Positions 54,762 to 63,665 of a stretch of 64,000 nt of DNA are shown piece by piece; the stretch's first letter is position 1; each line of letters begins with the position of its first letter. Source of the stretch: an uncultured Eubacteriales bacterium. Lineage in GTDB: Bacteria > Bacillota > Clostridia > Lachnospirales > Lachnospiraceae. A program made the position numbers and the translations under genes. The stretch is from NCBI GenBank assembly GCA_900548855.1, contig URMF01000015.1, positions 1 to 64,000 of the forward strand. Direction: 5' to 3'. The notes below the pieces were generated by a model. The model searched no databases and was not told the DNA's origin. It saw nothing but the letters and a program-made list of their open reading frames with translations.

Positions 54762-56318
54762 TTAATTTTCTTTTATCACCACATCCCCAATATCCCATAT
54801 ATCATAATCATCCCTGTCCATAATCACATCGGCAATTGCCTTTTTATAGCTTTGCAGGGTTCCGGCGGGAACGAATACGGTTGTCACCTTTTCATTCGAT
54901 ACTCTGATATCATAATCCTCTCCCAGCTTCGGAACTGTCATTCCCTGATAAACTATCATTCCCCCCGCCGCATTGACTTTTCCCTCCTGGGAAAGCAGCG
55001 TTGCAGGAAAAACAACAGCATTGCATTTATCGCCTCCCAGCGTCACCGCCACATCCGTTACCGTATCCGGTATGATTAATTTATTTACATCTGCCGTCTG
55101 CATCATAACTGTTTTTGCGGTTCCGTCATTCTTTATTAAAAGCAAATTCTGGATAGAATAGACAGGATTATTCTGTGCAACCGTCAATTTCACAATTGTA
55201 TCCGATACGGTTCCGCTAAATGCATACACATCAATATCTCTGATAGATTCCGGAATTTCAAGCTTTAAATTGTTATCTCCCCAGAATGCCGCTCTTTCAA
55301 TCCTGGTGAGCGTTGAAGTTTCTCCAATCGCAGTTAGCTTTGGACAGCCGGCAAATGCAGCATACTTAACCGTTTTTATATGGTTTGCCCCGCTGACAGA
55401 AACCAGCTTTTTGCAGTTATAAAAAGCACCCTTTGGAATATCCGTAATCTTATTGTTTAGTATTACTTTCTTTACCTTTGTCCCGGCAAACGCCTTTGCA
55501 CCAAGCTTTCTCGTCCTTCCCGAAATCTTGATTGTCTGTTTTGCTGCTCCGGACACCCCAACCAATGTCCTTTCATTTTTTGTATACAAAATACCGGCTT
55601 TCATCTTATAATTTTTATTCTTTTTGCTGATTATAACCTTTTTTGTTTTCGCATTTACAACCCCTGGGCCTATTTTCTTAACCGTAGCAGGAATAGAAAT
55701 CGTGCCTGCATTCCCGGCTGCATTTTCTTTTAATTCATATGTACCCATAGGAAACGTAAGGGTCTTTATCTTATTGCTGCCAAATGCATTCTTTCCGATT
55801 GTAAGCTTTTTATATTTCTTAGCAAACTCTACTGTTCTTAACTTGGTACAGCCGCTAAATGCCCCCTCACCAATATAAGTTAATGTGCCCGGCAAAATCA
55901 CCTTTGTTATATCCGAAACGGAAAGATAATCCACATTTGCAGGCAATGACTTTTTATCTTTTCTGTCATATCTATAATAGTGATAGCCCGCCAAATCCAC
56001 TGCCACAGAAGAACCATCTGCTGTTTCCTCTGTAACCGGTTTACCCTGGTTATAAAGCGTATAATCCGCAATCCTGGTCACCTTATACTTTTTCCCTTTA
56101 TGTGTAACATAACCCGGAATTTTCAAAGTTCCGGTTGTCTGTCTAGTTCCGCACACCTCTACTTTATTACTGGATATTGTATGATAATACAATTTTCCCT
56201 GTGTAAAATATTTGCCTGACCCGGAAGCTTCACAGACAGTCATTTTCCCTAAACCTGTCATTTGAAAAAACATAATACACATCAATGTTAAAAAGAATAG
56301 CTTTCTTTTTCTTTCCAT
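54762..56318 (-). CDS. Secreted BspA-like leucine-rich-repeat protein
   Basis: The 518-residue protein has a signal peptide (KRKLFFLTLMCIMFFQMTGLGK) and a row of BspA-type repeats such as VILPGTLTYIGEGAFSGCTK and ERAAFWGDNNLKLEIPESI with the N-x-I-T-x-I-P-x-x-A-F-x-x-C pattern. These surface proteins bind host or other bacterial ligands. I start at 56318, where AAGGAGGAG lies 11 nt upstream; the longer frame would overlap the subtilisin stop codon and bury the signal. No wall anchor motif is visible. It follows the subtilisin gene closely and may be co-transcribed. Confidence 0.85.
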   Translation of the reverse strand: MERKRKLFFLTLMCIMFFQMTGLGKMTVCEASGSGKYFTQGKLYYHTISSNKVEVCGTRQTTGTLKIPGYVTHKGKKYKVTRIADYTLYNQGKPVTEETADGSSVAVDLAGYHYYRYDRKDKKSLPANVDYLSVSDITKVILPGTLTYIGEGAFSGCTKLRTVEFAKKYKKLTIGKNAFGSNKIKTLTFPMGTYELKENAAGNAGTISIPATVKKIGPGVVNAKTKKVIISKKNKNYKMKAGILYTKNERTLVGVSGAAKQTIKISGRTRKLGAKAFAGTKVKKVILNNKITDIPKGAFYNCKKLVSVSGANHIKTVKYAAFAGCPKLTAIGETSTLTRIERAAFWGDNNLKLEIPESIRDIDVYAFSGTVSDTIVKLTVAQNNPVYSIQNLLLIKNDGTAKTVMMQTADVNKLIIPDTVTDVAVTLGGDKCNAVVFPATLLSQEGKVNAAGGMIVYQGMTVPKLGEDYDIRVSNEKVTTVFVPAGTLQSYKKAIADVIMDRDDYDIWDIGDVVIKEN

Positions 56319-56334
56319 ATACCCTTTCTCCTCC

Positions 56335-58362
56335 TTAATCACTCGTTCTATCATTAAACCATTTTGGTTCAACATTATAAGATTCTTTATCAGCACTTGA
56401 TACATATGTCTTAAATTTAAACAGCCTAAATTTATTTTTACTATGCTCCGATTGATAGAATTCCCATCCCTCTGGATCTAAATTATAATGCCACACATCC
56501 ATAATATCATACGCTATATCCTTGGCACATGTCCAACGTGAAGGTACATACGACGTAGAATCCTGCTTTGCATTCCCTGAAATATGCACAGTCCACTTTC
56601 CCTTTGAATCTTTTATATATGCCTTATGCGCATATGTATCCATTCCAATATGAATTGCAATTCCTACTAATATCCTTGCTTTATTTTTGTCATTAATTGT
56701 CTGTCCTGCCAAAACTGTTTTCCAGTGTTTATTTAATTCCTTTATTCCATTATAAATTTGCTCTTCCCCTTTGCCATTACATGGATATTTCGCTGTTTTT
56801 AATGCCTGCGTCATGCCACTATTCCAGCATATTCTCGCCATTCTCATCACATATATGTAATTTGCCACATAATTATAATGTCCATGAAAGCTATCTGTTT
56901 TTCCACTTTGATATTTTAAATAAGATGCTGTATCTGGAATTTTACTGCCAATTTTCACAATATTTAATGCAGACTTGCCTGTTTCATCATACAGACCAAC
57001 TGCATATGCATGGTCACTATATCCCCAGCTTGCTTCTACTGTGGCATCATCATATACCTCCAAAGCCTGTGTATTTTCTGCTACCGTTTTTACATTATTT
57101 TGCTTTTCTTCTGTATATTTAACAGCAAACTCATCATACACAGATAATGCATAATCCAAATCCACAACCCCATTTCCCCTTGTAGATTCATCACCAAGTG
57201 ATTTTGCACTTGCAAACATTAATTCTTTAATAAATGCACCGGTTTTACTTTTATCCTTTGCCCATAACACAGAAGCAACCCCTGTAACATGTGGCGCTGC
57301 CATGCTCGTTCCATTCGTTTCTATTATTTCATCAAAATAGCCAGTAGCCGGTATTTTTTCTCCTGGTGCCATTAAATCAACTTCCTCTCCAAGAGAACTT
57401 ATATTGCTTGTATCCCCCTGTGGATTCGTTGCTCCCACAGCAATTACCTCTTCAAAAGCCGCAGGATATTCAACCGTGCTCTTCCCTTCAACTTCACCCT
57501 TATTACCGGCCGCTGCAATCATTAATATTCCTGCCGATTCAGCTTCCTTTACTACTTGTCTTAATATTTCTGATTCCACACTTGTACCAAAACTCATATT
57601 AATAATATCAATATTATTTTCAATGCACCAATAAATTCCTTTAATAACTCCACTCAAAGATGCTTTCTTTTCATCATCTAATACTTTCACTGAATATAAT
57701 TCTACATCAGGATTTATCCCTGTAACTCCCATATCATTATCCTTTGCAGCAATTACACTCGCCACACTAGTACCATGACCTGAAATATCTATGTATAATG
57801 GATTAACATCCTCTTCACCTTCAATAAAATTCACCTGTCCAGCCAAATCAATATCTTCTGTTGCAATAACACCCGTATCCAATACGGCAACCTTAATCTT
57901 TTCTCTACCTTGTTCATACTCTCCGCTATTTGCATTAATAACATCTATATTCCACTGGTCTTCTGCTGAAATAGCTACAGTATCTTCTTCTCTTAACTCT
58001 TTTAGATATTTTTTTAATTCCCAGCTATCATTAGCATCAAAATTTTCCAACTCATCATTGATATTACTCCCTTCAAATGAAATATCTTCTTCTACTAATA
58101 AAATATTTTTATCCTTTTCTAACTTGTCAGCTTCTCGCTCTGTCAATTCTACAACAATTACATTATTATCCTCTAATTCTTCTGACTCTTCTGTATCCTC
58201 CCCATACTTTTCCTCAACTTCATTATATGCCTTATCATTCATTGCCATGACAACATATTCCTGCGTTATCTGTTCCGCTATCGCCTCATTATAAGGAATA
58301 CTCATTGTTATTATCAAACTAATCACTATTGCTAATGCAATCATCCTTCTGCCCTTATCCAT
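56335..58362 (-). CDS. Secreted subtilisin-like protease with C-terminal metal-binding-like domain
   Basis: A 675-residue S8 protease. After the signal peptide (to about residue 29) comes an I9-type propeptide (30-95), then the catalytic domain with D162 (AVLDTGV), H196 (SGHGTSVAS), N287 (AAAGNKGE) and S353 (GTSMAAPH), all intact. Residues about 440-665 form a second domain with SFHGHYNYVANYIY and GIAIHIGMDTYAHKAY (H571, D575, H579), resembling alpha-helical zinc phospholipase C or DUF6765 proteins. The fusion is unusual. The gene is AT-rich. It has a strong AGGAGGAAGGG site and lies just upstream of the BspA-like gene. Confidence 0.85.
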   Translation of the reverse strand: MDKGRRMIALAIVISLIITMSIPYNEAIAEQITQEYVVMAMNDKAYNEVEEKYGEDTEESEELEDNNVIVVELTEREADKLEKDKNILLVEEDISFEGSNINDELENFDANDSWELKKYLKELREEDTVAISAEDQWNIDVINANSGEYEQGREKIKVAVLDTGVIATEDIDLAGQVNFIEGEEDVNPLYIDISGHGTSVASVIAAKDNDMGVTGINPDVELYSVKVLDDEKKASLSGVIKGIYWCIENNIDIINMSFGTSVESEILRQVVKEAESAGILMIAAAGNKGEVEGKSTVEYPAAFEEVIAVGATNPQGDTSNISSLGEEVDLMAPGEKIPATGYFDEIIETNGTSMAAPHVTGVASVLWAKDKSKTGAFIKELMFASAKSLGDESTRGNGVVDLDYALSVYDEFAVKYTEEKQNNVKTVAENTQALEVYDDATVEASWGYSDHAYAVGLYDETGKSALNIVKIGSKIPDTASYLKYQSGKTDSFHGHYNYVANYIYVMRMARICWNSGMTQALKTAKYPCNGKGEEQIYNGIKELNKHWKTVLAGQTINDKNKARILVGIAIHIGMDTYAHKAYIKDSKGKWTVHISGNAKQDSTSYVPSRWTCAKDIAYDIMDVWHYNLDPEGWEFYQSEHSKNKFRLFKFKTYVSSADKESYNVEPKWFNDRTSD

Positions 58363-58662
58363 ATACCCTTCCTCCTTTTATGCCAGAGTTCACCTAAAAA
58401 ATGTTCCTTGACACCTGCCTTTTTTTAATTATAATGCAACTATTTTTCATGAAATAATTTTTCTTTTATAATTTTTTTCCTTTCTAAGTCTCCATGCAAT
58501 AAATATAATTTATTTCATACAACCTTCATTATTGTAATGAATTTCCCTATCACTTTATTATTAATAGTCCCCTCCTTATATCTAAAAAAAATTATTTCAT
58601 AGTAATATACTACCATATATTTATACTTAAGTAAATAGTCATCGTCAATTTATTTTTTACAT
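58363..58662. other. AT-rich intergenic region upstream of the subtilisin gene
   Basis: About 300 nt at roughly 25 percent G+C. It must contain the subtilisin promoter; a TATAAT on the minus strand near 58430 (GTTGCATTATAAT) is a candidate without a convincing -35. No gene, RNA or repeat is evident. Confidence 0.4.
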
Positions 58663-58706
58663 AAAAAAAGCGGAGAACAAATGCACTCATCAGCGCATTT
58701 ATCTCC
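58663..58706 (-). terminator. Terminator of the rmlC gene
   Basis: GGAGA..AAATGC pairs with GCATTT..CTCC, and on the minus strand seven T residues follow. About 20 nt past the rmlC stop codon. Confidence 0.75.
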
Positions 58707-58726
58707 ACTTATCCAAATATGTTATT

Positions 58727-59335
58727 TTAAAACTTAAATGTGTTTTTCAGACCATCCCACAATTGGTCTTTATCGCTTAATATTAATTCGCTTCCATCCT
58801 TCAGATGATACCCTTTAGCGGAAGCAGTGCCTTGATACTCTCCCACAAGCTGTGGCCAGACAATCCCGATTTCCGGGTCATTCCATGCCAGTCCTCCCTC
58901 ATCCCCAGGATGGTAAAAATCTGTACATTTATAACAGAATTCTGCCACATCGGAAAGAACAAGAAAACCATGGGCAAATCCCTCTGCTATATAGAACTGC
59001 TTCTTATTTTCCTCTGACAATTCCACTCCGAACCACTGTCCATATGTCTTACTGCCACTTCTTAAATCAACCGCTACATCAAACACCGTACCCTTTACCA
59101 CACGGACTAATTTTCCCTGTGGATACTCCTTTTGGAAATGAAGTCCCCGAAGTACTCCCTTTGTGGAGCAGGACTGGTTATCCTGCACAAACTGCATAGT
59201 GAGCCCTGCCTCTTCCATATCTCTCTGGTTATAGGTTTCCATAAAATAACCTCTTGTATCTCCATGCACCGTAGGCTCAATCACACACAATCCCTCAATG
59301 CCACCTGCATTTTTCTCTACTTTAATCTGTCCCAT
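58727..59335 (-). CDS. rmlC: dTDP-4-dehydrorhamnose 3,5-epimerase
   Basis: A 202-residue cupin epimerase: GIEGLCVIEPTVHGDTRGYF, the catalytic His in RGLHFQKEYPQGKLVRV, VFDVAVDLRSGSKTYGQW and the C-terminal VLSDVAEFCYKCTDFY. It epimerises the sugar at C3 and C5 in dTDP-L-rhamnose synthesis; RmlD, encoded 9 nt upstream, then reduces it. rmlA and rmlB are not in the window. Confidence 0.93.
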   Translation of the reverse strand: MGQIKVEKNAGGIEGLCVIEPTVHGDTRGYFMETYNQRDMEEAGLTMQFVQDNQSCSTKGVLRGLHFQKEYPQGKLVRVVKGTVFDVAVDLRSGSKTYGQWFGVELSEENKKQFYIAEGFAHGFLVLSDVAEFCYKCTDFYHPGDEGGLAWNDPEIGIVWPQLVGEYQGTASAKGYHLKDGSELILSDKDQLWDGLKNTFKF

Positions 59336-59344
59336 CGCTATCTC

Positions 59345-60286
59345 CTAAAATTCTATTTCTTTTAAATATCTGGAAAGCGCATCCTGCCATACCGGAAGCG
59401 GTTCAAACCCATTTTCAACAAGTTTGCTCTTATCCAACCGGCTATTATACGGACGCACCGCCTTAGAAACACCATATTCCTCTGTCGTAACTGGAATAAC
59501 GGTAACACGCTCCTCACTGTACTCTGCATGTCCCAATTCCACTGCTTGGCGGAAAATCTCCTTCGTAAAATCATACCAGCTGATGTAACCACCTTCATTT
59601 GTTGCATGATATCTTCCATATTTGTCTGTCTGGATCATATCCACCAGAAGACGCGCCAGATCATAGGTATAGGTCGGTGTGCCGACCTGATCGGATACAA
59701 CTTTCAACGTATCGTGGGTCTTGCCGACATTCAACATCGTCTTGATGAAGTTCTTGCCGTTGACGCCGAATACCCATGCAATCCGGACGATAAAATACTT
59801 GTCCAGGGTCTCCGAAACTGCAAGCTCGCCTTCCAGCTTCGTCTGTCCGTAAACGTTTAACGGCTGGTAGGTTTTGCAGTCCGGATCCCAGGGCTTAGTA
59901 CCCTGTCCGTCAAATACGTAGTCGGTGGAAAGGTAGACCATCTTGCAGTCCAGCTTCTTACATACCTCTGCGATATTCTTCGTGCCGCCGGCATTGATGC
60001 TGCGAACCTTGTCCACCTTATCGTCATCCTCTGCCAGATCCACTGCGGTCCATGCCGCGCAGTGCACGACAGCATCCGGCTTTACCTCCTGTAAAACCGT
60101 TTCCACCGCTGCTGCATCGGTGATATCCATCGATACATAAGGCATCTTTGTTACGGCACTGCCGTCTGCAATCCCGCTGTATTCTGCTGCCAGATCAGAG
60201 CCAACACCCTCGTGGCCGCGTTTGGCAAGCTCATTCATCACATCATGTCCAAGCTGTCCGGCTACGCCGGTTACCAATACTTTCAT
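59345..60286 (-). CDS. rmlD: dTDP-4-dehydrorhamnose reductase
   Basis: 313 residues of the NAD(P)-dependent reductase: GVAGQLGHDV nucleotide-binding loop, VVHCAAWTAVDLAEDD, the catalytic Tyr/Lys in YGQTKLEGE, and the end RPYNSRLDKSKLVENG. It makes the last step to dTDP-L-rhamnose. The gene is compositionally split: the first two thirds (60286 to about 59640) are near 50 percent G+C with GCG/CCG-rich codons, the last third is near 42 percent, as if two alleles had recombined. Strong GGAGG site. Confidence 0.93.
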   Translation of the reverse strand: MKVLVTGVAGQLGHDVMNELAKRGHEGVGSDLAAEYSGIADGSAVTKMPYVSMDITDAAAVETVLQEVKPDAVVHCAAWTAVDLAEDDDKVDKVRSINAGGTKNIAEVCKKLDCKMVYLSTDYVFDGQGTKPWDPDCKTYQPLNVYGQTKLEGELAVSETLDKYFIVRIAWVFGVNGKNFIKTMLNVGKTHDTLKVVSDQVGTPTYTYDLARLLVDMIQTDKYGRYHATNEGGYISWYDFTKEIFRQAVELGHAEYSEERVTVIPVTTEEYGVSKAVRPYNSRLDKSKLVENGFEPLPVWQDALSRYLKEIEF

Positions 60287-60324
60287 TGTAAGTCCTCCGA
60301 TTATTCTTGCTATCTATAACTATA

Positions 60325-60519
60325 TCATTTTTTCTGAATCAGGCAACGCCTTTTGTAAAAAGCAATGCCAAAGCACGATACCTGATCATAACGATCTTCC
60401 AACGTTTTTGCATACATTCTGTCATCGATCTGCATCACAGCTTTTTCGCATTCCTGCTCCAGATCTGTCAGCCGTTTTGCATATTTTACTTCAAAAAGCT
60501 CCCGGTCCTTCTCTACGAT
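60325..60519 (-). pseudogene. 3' remnant of a PD-(D/E)XK / AAA-ATPase-like gene
   Basis: Immediately after the TGA of the HAD gene, in the same frame, 64 codons read IVEKDRELFEVKYAKRLTDL and then KAVMQIDDRMYAKTLEDRYD and FGIAFYKRRCLIQKK before a stop. This is the typical end of AAA-ATPase-like/PD-(D/E)XK nuclease family proteins. There is no start, so it is a leftover of a gene whose 5' part was replaced by the HAD gene. Confidence 0.65.
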
Positions 60520-61428
60520 TCATACCAGATGCCTGGGCACACCGCCGGCATATTTTTCGATTTTATTTTTTTCCCGTTCCCGGATTTTGTCGGCAAGCTC
60601 CTGAATGCGGTTTGTGATCCACATGTTTGCAGTCGTATTTTCGGAATAATCCGCCTCAGCATACATGTCAACTCTTCCGTCTGCACGCATCTGTTCTACC
60701 TGCTTCATGGCAGCGACGTCGCCCTTTGGATAAATGGCAAAGGTGGAACCGCCGTTTTGATGTACAAGGGAAAAGGCCGGGATATCGCTTGGTCCGTCTG
60801 CTATGTAGATCATATTTTCAAATTTCACACGCCGCAGCTCCTGGGGAATCTTGGAATTGACATCGATGCCGTCAATCTTTCCGATTCCTTTATTGATTTC
60901 AAAAATCGCACGCGTTTTCGTCGTATTATCGATCGTATAAACGATTTCGTTGATGAGCGGCTGATTATCTGCATCCGGCGCTTCCATCAGTTCGCAGCCC
61001 CAGACATCATCCACATAATTCATCAGCTCCATTCCCCGGATTACCTCTGCAAACCCGGTGCTGACAATATAATGCTCTACCTGAATATCATATTCCGAAT
61101 AACTCGCATCATTTCGGAACATGTTTTTTGTTTTCCGGAAAAATTCCAGCGTCCCCGGATAAAGCTTCTGCAGCTTTCCAAAAGAGCGAAGCTTTGCATT
61201 ATTTAAGCCCGGAAAAATCCCCTCATGGGCACATTTGATAAAATAATTCAGATAATAGGTGTCGCGATTGACCCGCACGCCGGTTTTCTGGTATTCATCC
61301 AGGATTTTATTTTCATCCGCCCAGAACTGCTTCGTCTCAACGCCATATTCTGCAAACATCGGATCCTGCATATATCCGTCGATCAGCGTCTTATCGCAGT
61401 CCCAGATCACTGCAATCACATTCTTCAT
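60520..61428 (-). CDS. HAD-superfamily phosphatase-like protein
   Basis: About 302 residues with the HAD nucleophile motif VIWDCDKTLIDG, a long cap region and the final Asp motif IYIADGPSDIPAF. It resembles phosphoserine-phosphatase-like HAD enzymes, but the substrate is not clear. I start at 61428, where AGAGGA lies 9 nt upstream; the ATG 27 nt earlier has no site. The end abuts the nuclease remnant. Confidence 0.78.
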   Translation of the reverse strand: MKNVIAVIWDCDKTLIDGYMQDPMFAEYGVETKQFWADENKILDEYQKTGVRVNRDTYYLNYFIKCAHEGIFPGLNNAKLRSFGKLQKLYPGTLEFFRKTKNMFRNDASYSEYDIQVEHYIVSTGFAEVIRGMELMNYVDDVWGCELMEAPDADNQPLINEIVYTIDNTTKTRAIFEINKGIGKIDGIDVNSKIPQELRRVKFENMIYIADGPSDIPAFSLVHQNGGSTFAIYPKGDVAAMKQVEQMRADGRVDMYAEADYSENTTANMWITNRIQELADKIREREKNKIEKYAGGVPRHLV

Positions 61429-61465
61429 AGGCATAATTCCTCTTGCTTCGCACATTTACTTTCAA

Positions 61466-61538
61466 CAATAGAATACACGCTCTGCGAGTATTCTATTGTC
61501 ATGAACAATAGAATGCATGCTCTGCGAGCATTCTATTG
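61466..61538. repeat. Two tandem hairpins, 40 bp apart, with a compensatory base change
   Basis: CAATAGAATAC...GTATTCTATTG (61466-61498) and CAATAGAATGC...GCATTCTATTG (61506-61538), each an 11-bp stem around an 11-nt loop ending CTCTGCGA. The A-T pair of the first stem is a G-C pair in the second, so pairing is kept. It begins immediately past the stop of the lipoprotein gene. Confidence 0.7.
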
Positions 61539-62579
61539 TCATGAATAAATCTCTTTTACCAGCCCTGTTTCGAACGGAATCTGTACCGCAGTCGGACCAA
61601 AGGCATACCCTGCGATATCATAACGGTTAAAGATCACCACCAGCTCATCGTCTGTCAGATACCACTGAATATTGTCGATATCGGACGCTGTCCCTGCAGT
61701 ATCCGGGGTTTCCTCCCTGTCTGCAGCTGTCATGTCGCTGTCCTCCAAATCCTCTTCGGCTGAAAATCCGTAAAACATTCCCTTGACAGTATCCTCGTAG
61801 TCTTCAAAGAACATAAAATCCTCCTGTTCTTCCTGAAAAGCCCTCAGAGTGTCCAGAACCTGTGCATACAGGCTGTCGTAATCCTCTGTCACATCCCGCA
61901 GTGTCAGCCTTTTGCCAGTCTTTGTGTCATAATTGTAACCATTATAAACGAAGTTCGGATGTGCACCTCCGAGATAGGAATAATCCGTGGTTACGTAGCT
62001 GAAGATCCTGTCATCTCCACGCTTCATGGAAATGGTGTCCTCGATGGCATATAAAGAGCCAGTTGTTTCCCAATCACTATCCTCCAGGAAGGTCTGCATA
62101 TCTCCCCATGCTTCCTGCGCCAGCTCATAGGTATCTGCGCTCTGCTGATCCAGCACCTTCTGCAGTGCATCATAGCCGCTGTCTTCGATGGTGGCTTTCT
62201 GAACGCTAATTGTGACCAGGACCTCTCCTGCATCGTTTTTCTTTTCTTCCTTCTGATCCTCTACCGTTACCTTGATGTCGGTATTCTCATTTGACGCTGT
62301 AATTTCTGTATCCGGGTCTTCTGCAACCAAAATCTCTGCGTCTGTCGCTGCATTCTCCGTGCTTTCCGTTGTATTTCCGGCAATCTCTGATACAGTTTCT
62401 ACCGCACTTGTTTCTCTATCCGCTGCTGTTTCTACCGTACTTGTTTCTTCATCCGCTGCTGTTTCTGCTGCTCCCTGCATATCTTTTGCAGGGCTGCCGC
62501 ATGCTGTCATGCTAATGGCCATCGCTGCTGCAAGCATAACCGCTGTCACTTTTTCAGATATAACTATTTTCTTTTTCAT
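61539..62579 (-). CDS. Lipoprotein with DUF3298/RsiV-like domain
   Basis: The 346-residue product has a lipoprotein signal (AMAISMTACGSPAKD, Cys at the lipobox), a Thr/Glu-rich linker with tandem repeats (residues about 40-100), a DUF4163-like region (VSVQK-type strand, YELAQEAWGDMQTFLED) and a DUF3298-like end (YSYLGGAHPNFVYNGYNYDT and VVIFNRYDIAGYAFGP). These domains occur in RsiV and related extracytoplasmic proteins that bind lysozyme or peptidoglycan. Function here is not determined. Confidence 0.75.
   Translation of the reverse strand: MKKKIVISEKVTAVMLAAAMAISMTACGSPAKDMQGAAETAADEETSTVETAADRETSAVETVSEIAGNTTESTENAATDAEILVAEDPDTEITASNENTDIKVTVEDQKEEKKNDAGEVLVTISVQKATIEDSGYDALQKVLDQQSADTYELAQEAWGDMQTFLEDSDWETTGSLYAIEDTISMKRGDDRIFSYVTTDYSYLGGAHPNFVYNGYNYDTKTGKRLTLRDVTEDYDSLYAQVLDTLRAFQEEQEDFMFFEDYEDTVKGMFYGFSAEEDLEDSDMTAADREETPDTAGTASDIDNIQWYLTDDELVVIFNRYDIAGYAFGPTAVQIPFETGLVKEIYS
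62395..62460 (-). repeat. 33-bp tandem repeat in the lipoprotein linker
   Basis: Two units (62395-62427, 62428-62460) with four differences, then a partial third; they encode an 11-residue repeat of the type S-T-V-E-T-A-A-D-x-E-T. Length variation between strains is likely. Confidence 0.7.
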
Positions 62580-62738
62580 TATAATTTCTCCTCAATCTAC
62601 AAAACAACGCAAACGCGCCCAATTACCAGTTTGTACCGTCTTGTTCGCTGCTGCACATTTTACCTCAAAAAATATGTGCAATTGCCGTGTGTCAGTATTA
62701 TTATACCGTATTCGAGGAACCGCTTTTCTTAACTTTTC

Positions 62739-63665
62739 TTAAATAATTCTTCCCTTTCCATCTATCAACACCCAACCGTCCCAGAGCCTTTTCATCTCCT
62801 CCGGCACAATATTCTGGCTGTTTTTATGCTTTGACGGACGGATCATCACCTTATCCGGGCTCGGATTGAGCCGCGCTCCCCAGAAGCTGAAGGTGGAGTT
62901 TGCGCAGATATTATGGTTGCAGCAGCTCATCAGCTGCATATCAAACAGGCTGTTTTTCCCGGTATTCCAATCCACGACGGTAAACTCTTTTCCGGGGTAG
63001 GCATTTTTCGCATATCCAGAGTCATCTGAAAAAACATAGAAATGCGCGTCCGGTGTCTGCTCCTTTATATACGAAATTGCTGCTTCATAATAAGCATCCG
63101 TGCAGATCCCGCCGAACATCTCTGCATTCTGTGCATCCAGATAATCCCCGCGGCGGATATGGATGCTTACAGAGGTTTCCTGCTTCATGCGCTCCATCGT
63201 TTCTTTATTTTTCGCGGCAGCCTCTAAATCCCAGCCTTCGCCCTTTTCCGGATCCGGAAAATGAATCTGGCTGCGCAGCATCGGCAAAATATCCGCATAA
63301 TAAGCCTCGCATGCCCAGAAACCGCTTAAATAAGCGTCCTCCAGATCAAAGATTTCCGGATGATACATGTCGCTTTCCGTAAAATGCCGGTTGCTGCCCC
63401 CAAGCAGCTTCTTTTTCAGTTTTCCGACCAAAGTATTTTTTCCAAGAATAGCCTGCTTTTCTTCCTGTGTGCAATATTTTGCAGGAAGATTTTCAAACCA
63501 GGACAACTCCAGCTTCCGGCTTGCAAGCACTTTTGTCTGCCGCTCTTTGTCGAGAAACCAGGAAACATCCAGTCTGGCATCTTTTCCCAAAGACTCCAGC
63601 TTCCGGTACAATGCGTACTGCTGCATCTGGTTTCCCAGTCCGCCCATCACCTCTACGATAATCAT
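62739..63665 (-). CDS. Family 11 glycosyltransferase, alpha-1,2-fucosyltransferase-like
   Basis: A GT11 enzyme of 308 residues: N-terminal MGGLGNQMQQYALYRKL, the GDP-sugar motif VSIHIRRGDYLD near residue 168, FYVFSDDSGYAKN and CCNHNICANSTFSFWGARLN near the end. It would add fucose (or another sugar from a GDP donor) to the surface polymer. ATG at 63665 overlaps the stop of the flippase gene as ATGA; the GTG 12 nt earlier is less well placed. Confidence 0.88.
   Translation of the reverse strand: MIIVEVMGGLGNQMQQYALYRKLESLGKDARLDVSWFLDKERQTKVLASRKLELSWFENLPAKYCTQEEKQAILGKNTLVGKLKKKLLGGSNRHFTESDMYHPEIFDLEDAYLSGFWACEAYYADILPMLRSQIHFPDPEKGEGWDLEAAAKNKETMERMKQETSVSIHIRRGDYLDAQNAEMFGGICTDAYYEAAISYIKEQTPDAHFYVFSDDSGYAKNAYPGKEFTVVDWNTGKNSLFDMQLMSCCNHNICANSTFSFWGARLNPSPDKVMIRPSKHKNSQNIVPEEMKRLWDGWVLIDGKGRII

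Noticed and set aside
62395..62460. CRISPR array
   Set aside because: The 33-bp units are adjacent without spacers and lie in frame within a coding sequence.
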